Shown here one piece after another: positions 16,715 through 25,747 of a DNA stretch of 64,000 bases (position 1 is its first letter; the number at the start of each line of letters is the position of its first letter). A model generated the notes under the pieces. That model was given only the letters and a program-made list of their open reading frames with translations, was not told where the DNA came from and searched no databases. Position numbers and translations under genes: made by a program. Source of the DNA: Erythrobacter ramosus (GTDB lineage Bacteria > Pseudomonadota > Alphaproteobacteria > Sphingomonadales > Sphingomonadaceae); the NCBI RefSeq assembly GCF_009828055.1, contig NZ_WTYB01000003.1, positions 151,642 to 215,641 on the forward strand. Direction: 5' to 3'.

Positions 16715-17177
16715 GGCGGCTGGCGATCTGGCCGGGTTCCTGCCTTACCAGCTTTCGGTCGCTTCCAACGCGGTCAGCAGCCTGATTGCCGAGCGGTATC
16801 GCAAGCGGTTCGGGCTGAAGATCCCCGAATGGCGGGTGATGGCGGTGCTGGGCGATGCGGGCCAGATGACCCAGCGCGCACTGACCGCCGCGACCGTGAT
16901 GGACAAGGTCGCGGTCAACCGCGCGGTCAAGGTGCTGGAAGAGCGCGGGCTGATCGCGCGGGTCCCCAATCCCGAGGATGGCCGTTCGCACCTCCTGGCG
17001 CTGACGGGTGAGGGCCGGGCGATCCATGCCGAAGTCATGCCGCTCGCCCGCGCGACCGAGCGTGAGCTGCTGGCCGATCTGGCGCCCGGCGATGAGGAGG
17101 CGCTGCGACGTCTGCTTGCGAGCCTGCGGGCCCGCGCCATGCGACTTGCGCGCTATACGGATGAAGGGCCGGAGTAG
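16707..17177 (+). CDS. MarR-family transcriptional regulator
   Basis: This 156-residue protein has the winged-helix layout of MarR proteins: an N-terminal dimerisation helix (FLPYQLSVASNAVSSLIAE), the recognition region (MTQRALTAATVMDKVAVNRAVKVLEERGLI) and the wing (PNPEDGRSHLLALTGEGR), with C-terminal helices for dimerisation. MarR proteins near acyl-CoA genes often sense a CoA thioester or aromatic acid. It overlaps the enoyl-CoA hydratase gene by 8 bases, so its level follows that enzyme. The thiolase-SDR promoter is a plausible target, but no operator was recognised. Confidence 0.88.
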   Translation: MSEAAGDLAGFLPYQLSVASNAVSSLIAERYRKRFGLKIPEWRVMAVLGDAGQMTQRALTAATVMDKVAVNRAVKVLEERGLIARVPNPEDGRSHLLALTGEGRAIHAEVMPLARATERELLADLAPGDEEALRRLLASLRARAMRLARYTDEGPE

Positions 17178-17199
17178 GGATAATCCCACTCCGGCCCTT
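17164..17199. terminator. Hairpin between convergent marR and tadC genes
   Basis: A perfect 12-bp stem (17164-17175 with 17188-17199) with a GGGATAATCCC inner hairpin overlaps the MarR stop codon. It lacks a clean U-tract on either strand, so termination is likely but not certain. It lies 27 bp before the tadC stop. Confidence 0.6.
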
Positions 17200-17225
17200 C
17201 GGGGGTTGGCTCGGTTGTCTCGTTG

Positions 17226-18221
17226 CTATTTGATCAGGTTGTCCGAGATCGAACAGGCTGCTGGACCAAGAATAACCACGAACAGCGTCGGCAGAATGAA
17301 CACGATCAGCGGCACGGTCATGATCGCAGGCAGACGCGCGGCCTTTTCCTCGGCGCGCATCATGCGCTCGTTGCGGAATTCGGCCGAGAGCACACGCAGC
17401 GCGGACGCGAGCGGGGTGCCGTAGCGTTCGGTCTGGATCATGGTCGTCACCACGCCTTTCACCGCTTCCAGATTGACGCGGTAGGCGAAGTTGTTGAACG
17501 CCATCTTGCGTTCGTTGAGGAAGCTCAATTCGATCGCGGTCAGGGCGAATTCGTCGCCCAGTTCCGGATAGGCGCGACCCAGTTCCTTGGCGACGCGGTT
17601 GAAGGCGGCGTCCACGGTCAGACCGGCTTCGGCGCAGATCACCAGCAAGTCGAGCGCGTCCGGCAGGCCCTTCTGGATTTCCTTGGTGCGCTTGCTCGCC
17701 TTGTTCTTGAGGTAGATCTCCGGTCCTTTGTAGGACAGGAACACGGCGCCGCCGAACACGGCGAGGCGCTTTATCGGACCCCAGTCGGGCCAGAAGTCGA
17801 TCCAATAGATCAACAAGCCCAAGATGATGCCCACCACCACCGGAAGGATCGCGCGGGCGCCGATGATCAGCACCGCGAGTTCTTTGTTGCGGTAGCCAGC
17901 GTGCGCCATCTTCTGCTGGATTACCTTGATCTGGCTTTCCTGAAGCACGTTTAGGCGGCCAAGGCTGTCCTTGACGCGGTCAGTCGTGTCGGTGCGGCGT
18001 ACCAGACTTGTGCGCTTCTTCGACGCCGAGGTGACGATCCCGGCCTTCAGCTGTTCACGCCGCGCCTCAAGCGCTTTGACGCGCTTGGCCATCGGATCAC
18101 GGATCGTGACCGCAGCATAGATCGCCAGCATCACGGCAAAGGCGGCCAGGCCAGCCAGCAGCGTGCCGACGAGGACGACGTCGAAGCCAAGCAGGGTCGG
18201 GCCGGTGGGTTGGTTGATCAT
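17226..18221 (-). CDS. tadC: Tad pilus inner-membrane platform protein TadC
   Basis: The 331-residue protein is a GspF/T2SSF-family membrane protein: an N-terminal membrane segment, a cytoplasmic linker rich in charged residues (about 45-120), two central membrane segments, the T2SSF domain with GLPDALDLLVICAEAGLTVDAAF (stated in part) and FALTAIELSFLNERKMAF, and a C-terminal membrane segment ending with SISDNLIK. TadC and TadB together form the platform for assembly of the Flp-type IVc pilus. It is the last gene of the minus-strand block and starts 19 bp after tadB. Family assignment is firm. Confidence 0.93.
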   Translation of the reverse strand: MINQPTGPTLLGFDVVLVGTLLAGLAAFAVMLAIYAAVTIRDPMAKRVKALEARREQLKAGIVTSASKKRTSLVRRTDTTDRVKDSLGRLNVLQESQIKVIQQKMAHAGYRNKELAVLIIGARAILPVVVGIILGLLIYWIDFWPDWGPIKRLAVFGGAVFLSYKGPEIYLKNKASKRTKEIQKGLPDALDLLVICAEAGLTVDAAFNRVAKELGRAYPELGDEFALTAIELSFLNERKMAFNNFAYRVNLEAVKGVVTTMIQTERYGTPLASALRVLSAEFRNERMMRAEEKAARLPAIMTVPLIVFILPTLFVVILGPAACSISDNLIK

Positions 18222-18240
18222 GATGTTTTGCCCCCCGCCA

Positions 18241-19212
18241 TCAGATTTCGAAATTGACCATCTTGGCCATCAGCAGCACGCCCACGCCCATCCACACGCC
18301 GGCACCTAGGCCGGTGACGATCAGGCGATCGTCGGTAAAGAAGTTACCCATGTATTCCGGGTTGATCGCGGTGATCGCACCGAACACGAGGAACGGCAGC
18401 GAACCGACGATGTAGGCCGAGGCCTTGGATTCCGAGCTCATCGCCCGGATCTTGAGCTTCATCTGCGCGCGCTGGCGCAGCACGTTGGCGAGGTTCGACA
18501 GGGTTTCGGCAAGGTTGCCCCCCGTTTCGCGCTGAATCGCCAGAGTGATGGTGAAGAAGTTGAACTCGGCGATGCCCAGCTTGTCGGCGGTATCCTGGAG
18601 GGCGTCCTCCATGGTCTTGCCGACCTTGATGCGGTCGATCACGGTCTTGAACTCTTGACCAACCGGGCCGGGCACTTCGGTCGAGACGATGCCGAGCGTC
18701 TCGGTCACCGGCAAGCCAGAGCGCAGGCCGCGCACCAGGAGTTCAATTCCGTCTGGGAATTTGGTGATAAAGGCATTGGTGCGCTTGTTGATGAGGTAGC
18801 CGACCACCATGTGCGGCAGGCCCGCGCCAACCACCAAGCCGACCCCGAGCGACAGCAGCGGCGCGCGGCTGAGCACGAATATCACCACCGCGATCCCGAC
18901 CGCCAGGCCGAGCGACATGTAGCCATATTGCGATACAGTCCAGTTCTTGCCCGTGCGGTTCAAGCGCATGGCCAGCGCTTCGGTACGCGAGCCCGAGCCT
19001 GCGACGCGATAGGTCTTGGGCTTGCGGGCAGCGACAGCGCGCTTGAACTGCGCATCAACCTTGGCATCGACGCTTTCCGAATGGCGGTAGCGTAGCGCCT
19101 GCATCCGACGCTTCTGCGCCTTGGCCGCGCCCGAACCGGCGATCACCGCGTAGGCCAAGACCAGCACGGAGAAGATCACCAGCGTGATGAGCAGGGTTTG
19201 GATAATGGCCAT
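18241..19212 (-). CDS. tadB: Tad pilus inner-membrane platform protein TadB
   Basis: This 323-residue T2SSF-family protein has an N-terminal membrane segment, a basic cytoplasmic stretch (QKRRMQALRYRHSES), a second membrane pair (VGIAVVIFVLSRAPLLSLGVG, given as a region), the conserved FPDGIELLVRGLRSGLPV and EFNFFTITLAIQRETGGNL motifs, and C-terminal membrane segments. It is a paralogue of and partner to TadC. In related genomes the gene directly upstream is the motor ATPase cpaF/tadA. Here, only a 107-bp non-coding gap separates it from cpaE, so the platform is encoded without its motor. Confidence 0.93.
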   Translation of the reverse strand: MAIIQTLLITLVIFSVLVLAYAVIAGSGAAKAQKRRMQALRYRHSESVDAKVDAQFKRAVAARKPKTYRVAGSGSRTEALAMRLNRTGKNWTVSQYGYMSLGLAVGIAVVIFVLSRAPLLSLGVGLVVGAGLPHMVVGYLINKRTNAFITKFPDGIELLVRGLRSGLPVTETLGIVSTEVPGPVGQEFKTVIDRIKVGKTMEDALQDTADKLGIAEFNFFTITLAIQRETGGNLAETLSNLANVLRQRAQMKLKIRAMSSESKASAYIVGSLPFLVFGAITAINPEYMGNFFTDDRLIVTGLGAGVWMGVGVLLMAKMVNFEI

Positions 19213-19319
19213 GTCTAAGCTTCCTGCCTGGTTCCGCCGGGCTGCGGCGGCGCAAATCCTGTATCACTGCGTCGGCTGCGGGACGTCTGAGCGCCCCGCG
19301 CCGTGTGCGCAGATATCGG

Positions 19320-20600
19320 TCAGTCGGCCTTCGTGAGGTCGACCTTGGGCTTCTTGGCGAGCATTGCCTTGAAATCGAAGTTGCCGAGCAGCGACTTCTT
19401 TTCTCCGCCCGTCGCAAGGGTGTCTTCCGTGCTCACGCCCATCACGCGCTCGGCGATTTGCCGGATCGCGGCGGTCGCCTTGCTTGAACGGTTGGCATCG
19501 ACGAACACCTGACCCAGCTTGGCCGCGTTCGAGGCCGCCTTGATGTCGTAAGGCACCACGAAGTCGACCTTGCGTTCGATCGAAGCCTCGAAATCGGCTT
19601 TGCTGATCTCGGCGAGGGCGGGCTGCACCTTGTTGGCGACGATCATCGGATGCGCATGGCTCGCGTTGGCCTTGAGCCACGAGAGAATGCGGATCGTGTC
19701 GCGCGCCGAGGCCAGCGTCAGCTCGCAGGTCAGCACCACCAGATTCACATCAGCCAAAAGCTGCGGGAAGTTGATGAGCATGTTGCGCGGCAGATCGATC
19801 ACGGTCATTTCGAACGCTTGGCGGAATTCATCCTCCAGTTGCACGAATGCCGAACCATCGGTCATCAGCGGCTGGTTGATCGGCGCTTCGGCCGACAGGA
19901 TCGACAGGTTATCACCGGCGCGCACCATCGCCCGTTCGATGAACAGCGGGTCGATCCGGCTCGGGTTTTCGATCGCGTCGGTCAGGCCCCGGCCCGGCTC
20001 TAGATCCAACGCCAGCGCGCCGGTGCCGAAGTGGACGTCGAGGTCGAGCAGGGCGGTCGCCGCCTTGTGCTGTTCGGCGAACAGCCACGCCAGCGAAGTC
20101 GCCAGCGTCGAAGCACCCACGCCGCCGCGCGTCCCGACCACGGCGGTCGAGATGTGACGCTTGGCCGCATCGGCATCGCCCGCCTTGGGCGACATGAACA
20201 CCGCAAGCGCCTGATTGAGCGCATCATGCACCTGCTGCGCCGACAATGGCTTGAGTAGGTAATCGTGGATCCCGCTCGAAAGCAGATCACGATAAAGGCG
20301 CACATCGTTGACCTGGCCGATGGCGATCACCACCGTGCCCGGCTCGCACACTTCGGCGAGCGCGTTGATGTCGTTAAGCGGGTCGCCGCTTTCCGACAGG
20401 TCAACCAGCAGGATCGCAGGAGAAGCGCTGACCGAAAGCGATTGCACCGCGTTGCGCAGGCCGCCCTTGTTGCACTTTTCCGGCTGCCAACCGAGTTCGA
20501 TCACAACGGGACGGATCACATCCAGCGCATTATCATCGCAGATATAGGCCGCGAAAGGATCACGATTGCCGGGCAAGCCCGATTTCCAGGGAGCATTCAT
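19320..20600 (-). CDS. cpaE: Pilus assembly protein CpaE/TadZ (MinD-like ATPase)
   Basis: The 426-residue protein has an N-terminal receiver-like domain (about 15-135; AILLVDLSES, IHDYLLKPLS) and a MinD/ParA-type ATPase domain. The deviant Walker A is GTRGGVGAST (156-165), followed by LLDLDVHFGTGALALDLEPG and VIDLPRNM (Walker B). CpaE/TadZ localises the Tad apparatus at the pole. The ATG lies 3 bp after the cpaD stop, so the genes are tightly coupled. After its stop, the expected cpaF gene is missing and 107 bp of gap precede tadB. Confidence 0.92.
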   Translation of the reverse strand: MNAPWKSGLPGNRDPFAAYICDDNALDVIRPVVIELGWQPEKCNKGGLRNAVQSLSVSASPAILLVDLSESGDPLNDINALAEVCEPGTVVIAIGQVNDVRLYRDLLSSGIHDYLLKPLSAQQVHDALNQALAVFMSPKAGDADAAKRHISTAVVGTRGGVGASTLATSLAWLFAEQHKAATALLDLDVHFGTGALALDLEPGRGLTDAIENPSRIDPLFIERAMVRAGDNLSILSAEAPINQPLMTDGSAFVQLEDEFRQAFEMTVIDLPRNMLINFPQLLADVNLVVLTCELTLASARDTIRILSWLKANASHAHPMIVANKVQPALAEISKADFEASIERKVDFVVPYDIKAASNAAKLGQVFVDANRSSKATAAIRQIAERVMGVSTEDTLATGGEKKSLLGNFDFKAMLAKKPKVDLTKAD

Positions 20601-20603
20601 GGC

Positions 20604-21284
20604 TTAGTTACCTCCTCCGCCGCCGCTAGCAGCCGTGCCTGCTTCCATCAGGCCCCCCTTGCCGGTCGGTTCCATTTCACGATAGGTCGAGATCGCCTTG
20701 TTCGAGGTGGCGATCACGGTTTCCACGTCACCCTTCTTGCCTTCGAGCAGATCCTGCGGATCGGCGACCATGGCAGCCAGGTTGCTGTTGACGGCGCAGC
20801 CGTAGTTGGGGCTGAGACCGTTGGAGTAGTTCATGTCCGACTTGGCCGACCAGTCCGGGCAACCCGGCACAGCCGCCGAGGTACGGGTGATGACCACACG
20901 GGCCTGACCCGGTTGAACATAGCCTGCCGTGACGGGCGCGGTTTCGCTGAGCATCAGACCATAGCGTGCCGCCAGATCGCGGATCGCATTGGTGACAGCC
21001 GGGTTCTGGCTCGGGTTCTCAATCGCGATGCGATCCCCGTAGCGCAGATCCATCGTTTCGAACCAGCCATTGAGGCGCTGCTGTTCCGAGATCGGCAGGC
21101 CAGCCGTGGTGGTGGTGACGTCGAGCGTCATGTTGGTGCGTTCCACCACCGGCACCTTGGTGCTGTAGAGCGCGGTGTTGGCGGGCATCCCACCGCAGCC
21201 GGCAAGGCCGAGGCCCAGCGTCAGCGCGAGAGCGAGCTTGGCCACAGGAAGCTGGGGGAGCGTGGTGTGTCGTGCAATCGGCAT
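20604..21284 (-). CDS. cpaD: Pilus biogenesis lipoprotein CpaD
   Basis: I choose the ATG at 21284, with AAAGGTG upstream, over a GTG six codons earlier. The protein of 226 residues begins with a signal peptide ending in a lipobox (LGLGLAGCGG), so it should be a lipoprotein. It contains the CpaD signature NYGCAVNSNLAAMVADPQDL near the C-terminal third and a glycine-rich tail (ASGGGGGN). CpaD supports secretin assembly in the outer membrane of the Tad system. It is placed between the secretin gene cpaC and cpaE, with only a few bases between stops and starts. Confidence 0.9.
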   Translation of the reverse strand: MPIARHTTLPQLPVAKLALALTLGLGLAGCGGMPANTALYSTKVPVVERTNMTLDVTTTTAGLPISEQQRLNGWFETMDLRYGDRIAIENPSQNPAVTNAIRDLAARYGLMLSETAPVTAGYVQPGQARVVITRTSAAVPGCPDWSAKSDMNYSNGLSPNYGCAVNSNLAAMVADPQDLLEGKKGDVETVIATSNKAISTYREMEPTGKGGLMEAGTAASGGGGGN

Positions 21285-21303
21285 CGTGGTCACCTTTCTC
21301 ACG

Positions 21304-22890
21304 TTAGAGGCTGAAGCCCGGGGTTGCGGAGTTGGCTTCGCGTTCCTCGCGGCGGTTCTTCTTGTCGGCGCGGCGCGGCTTTTCCGGCTGCGTCGGGACG
21401 ATTGCGGCCGGATCGGCTGCGCTCACCTTGGGCTGCGGTGCATCCTGGCCAGCGGCAACCGGGCCGGGGCGCTGTTCGCCCGAGACACCCGCGTTGTTCT
21501 GGTAACCGAGGAACTGCTCAAGCTCGTTGGCGGAACGAAAACCATCGGTCGGCAGCTTGATGTCCGAGGCGTTGACCGGATTGACCAGATAGGGGGTGAC
21601 GATGATCACCAGCTCGGTCTCGCCCTTGCGGAACTGGCGGCTGCGGAACAGGTTGCCGAGGATCGGCACGTCGCCCAGACCCGGCGCCTTTTCGAGCTGG
21701 TTCTGCGAGTTTGCGCTCATCAGGCCCGCGATCATGAAGCTCTGGCCCGAACCCAGTTCGACCGTGGTTTCGGTCCGGCGGGTGGTGATGGCCGGAACCT
21801 GGAAGCCGTTGAGCGTGATCGCACCCTGGGTCGAGAGTTCTGAGACTTCCGGACGCACGCGCATCGAGATGCGGCCGCTCGACAGCACGGTCGGGGTGTA
21901 GGCGAGACTCACACCAAACTGGCGGAACTGCACCGTCACCTGGCCGAGGCCCTGTGCGATCGGGATCGGGAATTCACCCCCCGCAAGGAAGGTCGCGGTT
22001 TCGCCCGACAGCGCCGTGAGGTTGGGCTCGGTGATGGTGGTCACCAGACCCAGCCGCTCCGACAAGTCGAGCGCGCCGAGCATGTTGAGCCCGAACAGCT
22101 TGCCAAGGCCGGCGAGCGAGGTGCCGCCCTGCGTGTCGATCGACGGTCCGATCAGATCGGTGCCATCCGGTAGCTTGATCGAGGTCTGCGCCGCACCGTT
22201 GCCGACACCGAGCGGACCGCCATAGTTGAATTCCCCTCCGCCGATCGCCCGGCCGGTGCCTACGCCGAACCGGAACCCGCTGGTCGCATCGGCCACTTGC
22301 AGGTTGCCGCCGATCTCGCGGACGAGGCTGCGGCTGACTTCCGCAAACTTGACGTGCAGATTGACCTGCAACGGGGTCGCGGTCTTCAGGCGGCTGATGA
22401 CATTGGCCTCTTTACCGAGGAAAGCAGTGACGAGGCGTTCGGCCTCGGCAGCATCTTCCGGGGCGGCCACTGTGCCGGTGAGCAGCACAGTGTTGGCACC
22501 CATGGTCGACACGCTGACCTTGGCGTCGGGCATCGCCATCGCAAGCATCTGGTCGATGCTGCCGATGTTCGAGCCGACCCGGATGTTGGCCGAAAAGATC
22601 ACGTCGCCGCGCTCGTTGCTGGCGTAGATGGTGGTTTCACCGCCCGCCTTGCCGAACACGTAGAGCTGACGCTGCGACTTCACCTGGACATCGGCGACCG
22701 CATCATTGGCGACAAACACGTCGGCCATGTTGCCCGGTACCGTCACCAGTTCGCCCTTGCCGATCGACAGGACGATTTCCTGCGCCGGGCTGACGACCTG
22801 CTGCGCGGTGGCAGTGGCCGCCGGCATCGCTGCCATCGGCACTGCGGCAATCGCAGCCACCAGCAGCTTGATCTTGAAATTGCGTGTCAT
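21304..22890 (-). CDS. cpaC: Tad pilus outer-membrane secretin CpaC/RcpA
   Basis: The start at 22890 is chosen because AAGGGGGG precedes it and the product then begins with a signal peptide (MTRNFKIKLLVAAIAAVPMA ... TATAQ); an upstream in-frame start adds 24 residues. The 528-residue protein has a pilus-secretin N-terminal domain (IVLSIGKGELVTVPGN), a BON-like segment (VLLTGTVAAPEDAAEAERLV, about 150) and the secretin domain (about 240-470, RISMRVRPEVSEL, GQSFMIAGLM, VPILGNLFRSRQF, ELVIIVTPYLV). It would form the pilus exit channel. The tail is proline-rich then basic (KPRRADKKNRREE). Confidence 0.92.
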   Translation of the reverse strand: MTRNFKIKLLVAAIAAVPMAAMPAATATAQQVVSPAQEIVLSIGKGELVTVPGNMADVFVANDAVADVQVKSQRQLYVFGKAGGETTIYASNERGDVIFSANIRVGSNIGSIDQMLAMAMPDAKVSVSTMGANTVLLTGTVAAPEDAAEAERLVTAFLGKEANVISRLKTATPLQVNLHVKFAEVSRSLVREIGGNLQVADATSGFRFGVGTGRAIGGGEFNYGGPLGVGNGAAQTSIKLPDGTDLIGPSIDTQGGTSLAGLGKLFGLNMLGALDLSERLGLVTTITEPNLTALSGETATFLAGGEFPIPIAQGLGQVTVQFRQFGVSLAYTPTVLSSGRISMRVRPEVSELSTQGAITLNGFQVPAITTRRTETTVELGSGQSFMIAGLMSANSQNQLEKAPGLGDVPILGNLFRSRQFRKGETELVIIVTPYLVNPVNASDIKLPTDGFRSANELEQFLGYQNNAGVSGEQRPGPVAAGQDAPQPKVSAADPAAIVPTQPEKPRRADKKNRREEREANSATPGFSL

Positions 22891-22976
22891 GGGTTGCCCC
22901 CCTTCGGGTTTGCCACGGGTTGCCTGGAAAGCAGGCAAGCGATGGGTCATGGTCTTCAACATGGTCCTGATGCCTC

Positions 22977-24098
22977 TCAGTTGATCACGGTCGCACCGGC
23001 GGCGGGCAGACTTTGCCCGGCGCGGCGCACACCGCTCGACTGGCTGGAGAGGATCGCGGTGCCGTTGGCCTTGGCGCTCACGGTGGTTTCTTCGGTTTCC
23101 TTGCCGCGGGTCACGCGGACGCTGGGGCCGCGATAGACCGGTGCTGCGTTGCCATCCGCGCCACCCGAACGGGCCGGAGCCGGAGCAGCGGCGGGCGCTG
23201 CCTGCTGGCCTTGCGGTTGGTTCTTGGGCGGCACGGTCGAACGCTGGAAGCGCGAGACATCGCCGCCGGTGACAAAGGTCGTGCCCTTGTCGAGCGGACG
23301 ACCCATTGCGGCCTTGAGCATCTTTTCTTCCTGCTCAGGTGTCGCATTGGCCGGCAGCTGGACATCGCCAGAGGCGACAGCGCGCTCAAGTTCGGCCGGG
23401 CTATCGGCGAGCGAGCGCAGTACCAGGCTGATCGTGCCGATGGTCTGGGCGACCGCAACCTTTTCCGCGATCTTCGGCGTTACTTCGAGCGTGACGGTGC
23501 GGAATTCGCTCACCACGGTCTTGCCGTTCTCGTCGGTGGTCTTTTCAACCGTCTGGTCGGTCGCCAGCACGCGCAGATTGCGCAGCACGGTTTCCGCGGT
23601 GTTGAGGGTACATTCGGTGCAATCGCCCGAGACCTGCTGGGTCAGCACGAGGTCAACCCGGTCGCCGGCAAAGACGAAGCCTGCCACCCCGGTCGTCGCC
23701 GACACCGGAACGGTGACAGCGCGCATGCCCGGCCCGAGCGCCGCAGCCAGGAAGCCGCGATCGCCCGGCGCAACGAGCGAGCCCTGCGTGACCGGCTCAC
23801 CGGCGGTGATCGGATAGCGGACCACGGTGCCCAGCAGCTTGTTCATGTCGGCTTCGCCATCGATGAAGTAAGCATCCTGCACCAATTCCTTGGGCCAGGG
23901 CTGGAAGCCCAGAGCGTCGGCGGTGATGATGGTGCCCGCAGTCAGCGCCCGCTTGGCAACCAGCACGCGCGGCCCGGTGGGCACGGCGGCTTCGGCATTG
24001 GGGGCAGCGCCTCCGGTGAACATGCTGCGTGCAGCAATCGCCGTCCCGATCGCGATGATCAGCGCTCCGAGCAGCAGAACCAGTTTCTTCCTATCCAT
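22977..24098 (-). CDS. cpaB: Flp pilus assembly protein CpaB/RcpC
   Basis: The 373-residue protein has one N-terminal membrane anchor (KLVLLLGALIIAIGTAIAA), then a SAF domain (RVLVAKRALTAGTIITADALG) and the RcpC/CpaB domain (GFLAAALGPGMRAVTVPV, FAGDRVDLVLTQ). It is a periplasmic partner of the secretin in the Tad machine. The C-terminal about 100 residues are low-complexity (QGQQAAPAAAPAPARSGG). It precedes cpaC by 86 bp and follows the prepilin peptidase gene by 90 bp. Confidence 0.9.
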   Translation of the reverse strand: MDRKKLVLLLGALIIAIGTAIAARSMFTGGAAPNAEAAVPTGPRVLVAKRALTAGTIITADALGFQPWPKELVQDAYFIDGEADMNKLLGTVVRYPITAGEPVTQGSLVAPGDRGFLAAALGPGMRAVTVPVSATTGVAGFVFAGDRVDLVLTQQVSGDCTECTLNTAETVLRNLRVLATDQTVEKTTDENGKTVVSEFRTVTLEVTPKIAEKVAVAQTIGTISLVLRSLADSPAELERAVASGDVQLPANATPEQEEKMLKAAMGRPLDKGTTFVTGGDVSRFQRSTVPPKNQPQGQQAAPAAAPAPARSGGADGNAAPVYRGPSVRVTRGKETEETTVSAKANGTAILSSQSSGVRRAGQSLPAAGATVIN

Positions 24099-24188
24099 GG
24101 CTCAAATAGCCCCCTCGTAAATGCCCTAGGTTTGGTTAGCGGGCGGGTATGGTTGCGATACGTAAGTCTTGACTGGTTAAAATCGGGT

Positions 24189-24674
24189 TCACGCGGCCTG
24201 GGCTGCGATTGCGCCGCCCGGCAGGTAATTGACCGCCAGCACCCACAGCCCGCCAAAAGCGATGGCCACGCCATAGGGAATCTTGAGCTTGTCGCGTTCG
24301 CGGCGGATGGTGTGCCAGCCGACCATCACGATCGTCAGCGCGCCGCCTGCCAGTGCCATCACCAGCAACAATTGCAGGAAGGCTTGCGGGCTGACCCACA
24401 GCGCCAGCACCGTGAGCAGCTTCACATCGCCGCCGCCCATCATCCGCAGCGCGAACATACCGGCAAACACGGCAAAGGCGGCCAGGGCCACACCCAGCTG
24501 GATCGCGACATCGGGCCACAGCGACAGGCCGCTCGACCACCAGAACACCGGAGCGCCGAGCGCGATGGCGGCGTTCAGCCAATTGTCGATCTGGCGGCGC
24601 TTCATGTCTGTGAACGCGGCAAAGACCAGCGCAATTGCCAAGGCGATCAGCAGACCGTAGGAAATGGAATTCAT
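24189..24674 (-). CDS. cpaA: Prepilin peptidase CpaA/TadV (A24 family)
   Basis: The 161-residue integral membrane protein matches the short type-IV prepilin peptidases of Tad systems. The two catalytic aspartates are visible: Asp23 in AFTDMKRRQIDNWLN and Asp83 in the GGGD motif (MMGGGDVKLLTVLALW). It would cleave the leader of Flp pilin and pseudopilins at the inner membrane. It is the first gene of the minus-strand tad block. No flp pilin gene or TadE/F-like gene is found beside it, so its substrates must be encoded elsewhere. Confidence 0.9.
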   Translation of the reverse strand: MNSISYGLLIALAIALVFAAFTDMKRRQIDNWLNAAIALGAPVFWWSSGLSLWPDVAIQLGVALAAFAVFAGMFALRMMGGGDVKLLTVLALWVSPQAFLQLLLVMALAGGALTIVMVGWHTIRRERDKLKIPYGVAIAFGGLWVLAVNYLPGGAIAAQAA

Positions 24675-24808
24675 CGACTTCGTGCCCCCGGCGCGAGCCC
24701 TCGCGAGATGCGGGGGCCGTCCTTCATTGGGACACTGCTACAGGCTATGACTTACCAAATAGTAACCACGACAAACGGCCTGCGACCTTACCTTGCAGGA
24801 GCGTTGGC

Positions 24809-25747
24809 ATGACAGACCGCCGAGCGATTCCGCCCTACGCGCAGGAAAGCACGTGGGCAGCGGCAGATGGTCATGTGGTGCGCCGGATCGACTGGCCGGG
24901 CGGATCTGTGCCGCGCGGCTCGATCCTGTTTCTTCCCGGGCGCGCCGATTTCTACGAAAAATATCTCGAGACGCTGGACGAATGGCACCGCGCCGGGTGG
25001 CGGGTGACCGCATCGGATTGGCGTGGGCAGGCGGCATCGGGACGGCTCGGCAAAGATGCGGTCACGGGGCATATCGAGGATTTCGGCGTCTGGGTCGACG
25101 ATCTGGCACACCTGTGGGAGCGCTGGGTCACCGAAACGCCGGGGCCGCATGTGCTCGCTGCCCATTCGATGGGCGGCCATATCGTGCTGCGCGCGCTGGC
25201 CGCTGGAAGGGTCAAGCCGGATGCCGTGGTGCTGAGCGCGCCGATGACCGGCATGAACGGCCCGCCGCTGCCGCTTCCCATGCTCCACCGGGTGGCGCAG
25301 ACCATGTGCCGGATCGGCGATCCGCTGCGCCAAGCGTGGAAATGGAGCGAAAAGCCGGGCGAGCTTCCCGCCGCCCGCTCGCATCTGCTTACCCATGATC
25401 CGGTGCGGTACGCCGATGAGCAATGGTGGCGTGACCACCGCCCGCAGCTGGTCATGGGACCAGCGAGCTGGCGCTGGGTCGAGCGGGCCTATGCCTCTTG
25501 GCGGGTGCTGGACGCTCCCGGTGCGCTGGAAGCGGTGGACGTGCCGGTGCTTATCATCTCCACCGCGTCCGACAAGCTTGTCAGCCACTCCGCCAATCTC
25601 AAGGCTGGCAAGCGGCTGCCCAAGGGCGAGATGATGGCCTTGGGCGCCGAGGCTCACCACGAAGTGCTGCGCGAAGAAGACGCGGTGCGGGATCCCATTA
25701 TGGCGAGAATCGCCGACTTCCTCGACCGAACAGCGCCACCGGCATGA
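24809..25747 (+). CDS. Alpha/beta hydrolase, monoacylglycerol-lipase-like
   Basis: The start at 24809 has AGGAG 7 bases upstream. The 312-residue enzyme shows the alpha/beta-hydrolase fold with nucleophile Ser120 in AAHSMGGH, an acidic residue in IISTASDKLVS, and a late histidine in GAEAHHEVLRE. The N-terminal RGSILFLPGRADFYEKYLE and SDWRGQAASGR are characteristic of the serine aminopeptidase S33 / lysophospholipase family (PldB-like). No signal peptide; a cytoplasmic esterase or lipase is likely. Its stop overlaps the start of the next gene (ATGA), so the two are a translationally coupled pair. The natural substrate is not known. Confidence 0.87.
   Translation: MTDRRAIPPYAQESTWAAADGHVVRRIDWPGGSVPRGSILFLPGRADFYEKYLETLDEWHRAGWRVTASDWRGQAASGRLGKDAVTGHIEDFGVWVDDLAHLWERWVTETPGPHVLAAHSMGGHIVLRALAAGRVKPDAVVLSAPMTGMNGPPLPLPMLHRVAQTMCRIGDPLRQAWKWSEKPGELPAARSHLLTHDPVRYADEQWWRDHRPQLVMGPASWRWVERAYASWRVLDAPGALEAVDVPVLIISTASDKLVSHSANLKAGKRLPKGEMMALGAEAHHEVLREEDAVRDPIMARIADFLDRTAPPA

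Noticed and set aside
19213-19417. Possible remnant of cpaF between cpaE and tadB
   Set aside because: The short frames here (for example a stretch ending QEA just before tadB) show no Walker A, Asp-box or His-box of the TadA family; I cannot support a remnant.
23013-24812. A 599-codon plus-strand frame opposite cpaB and cpaA
   Set aside because: Antisense shadow; the cpa genes carry clear SAF-domain and prepilin-peptidase motifs.
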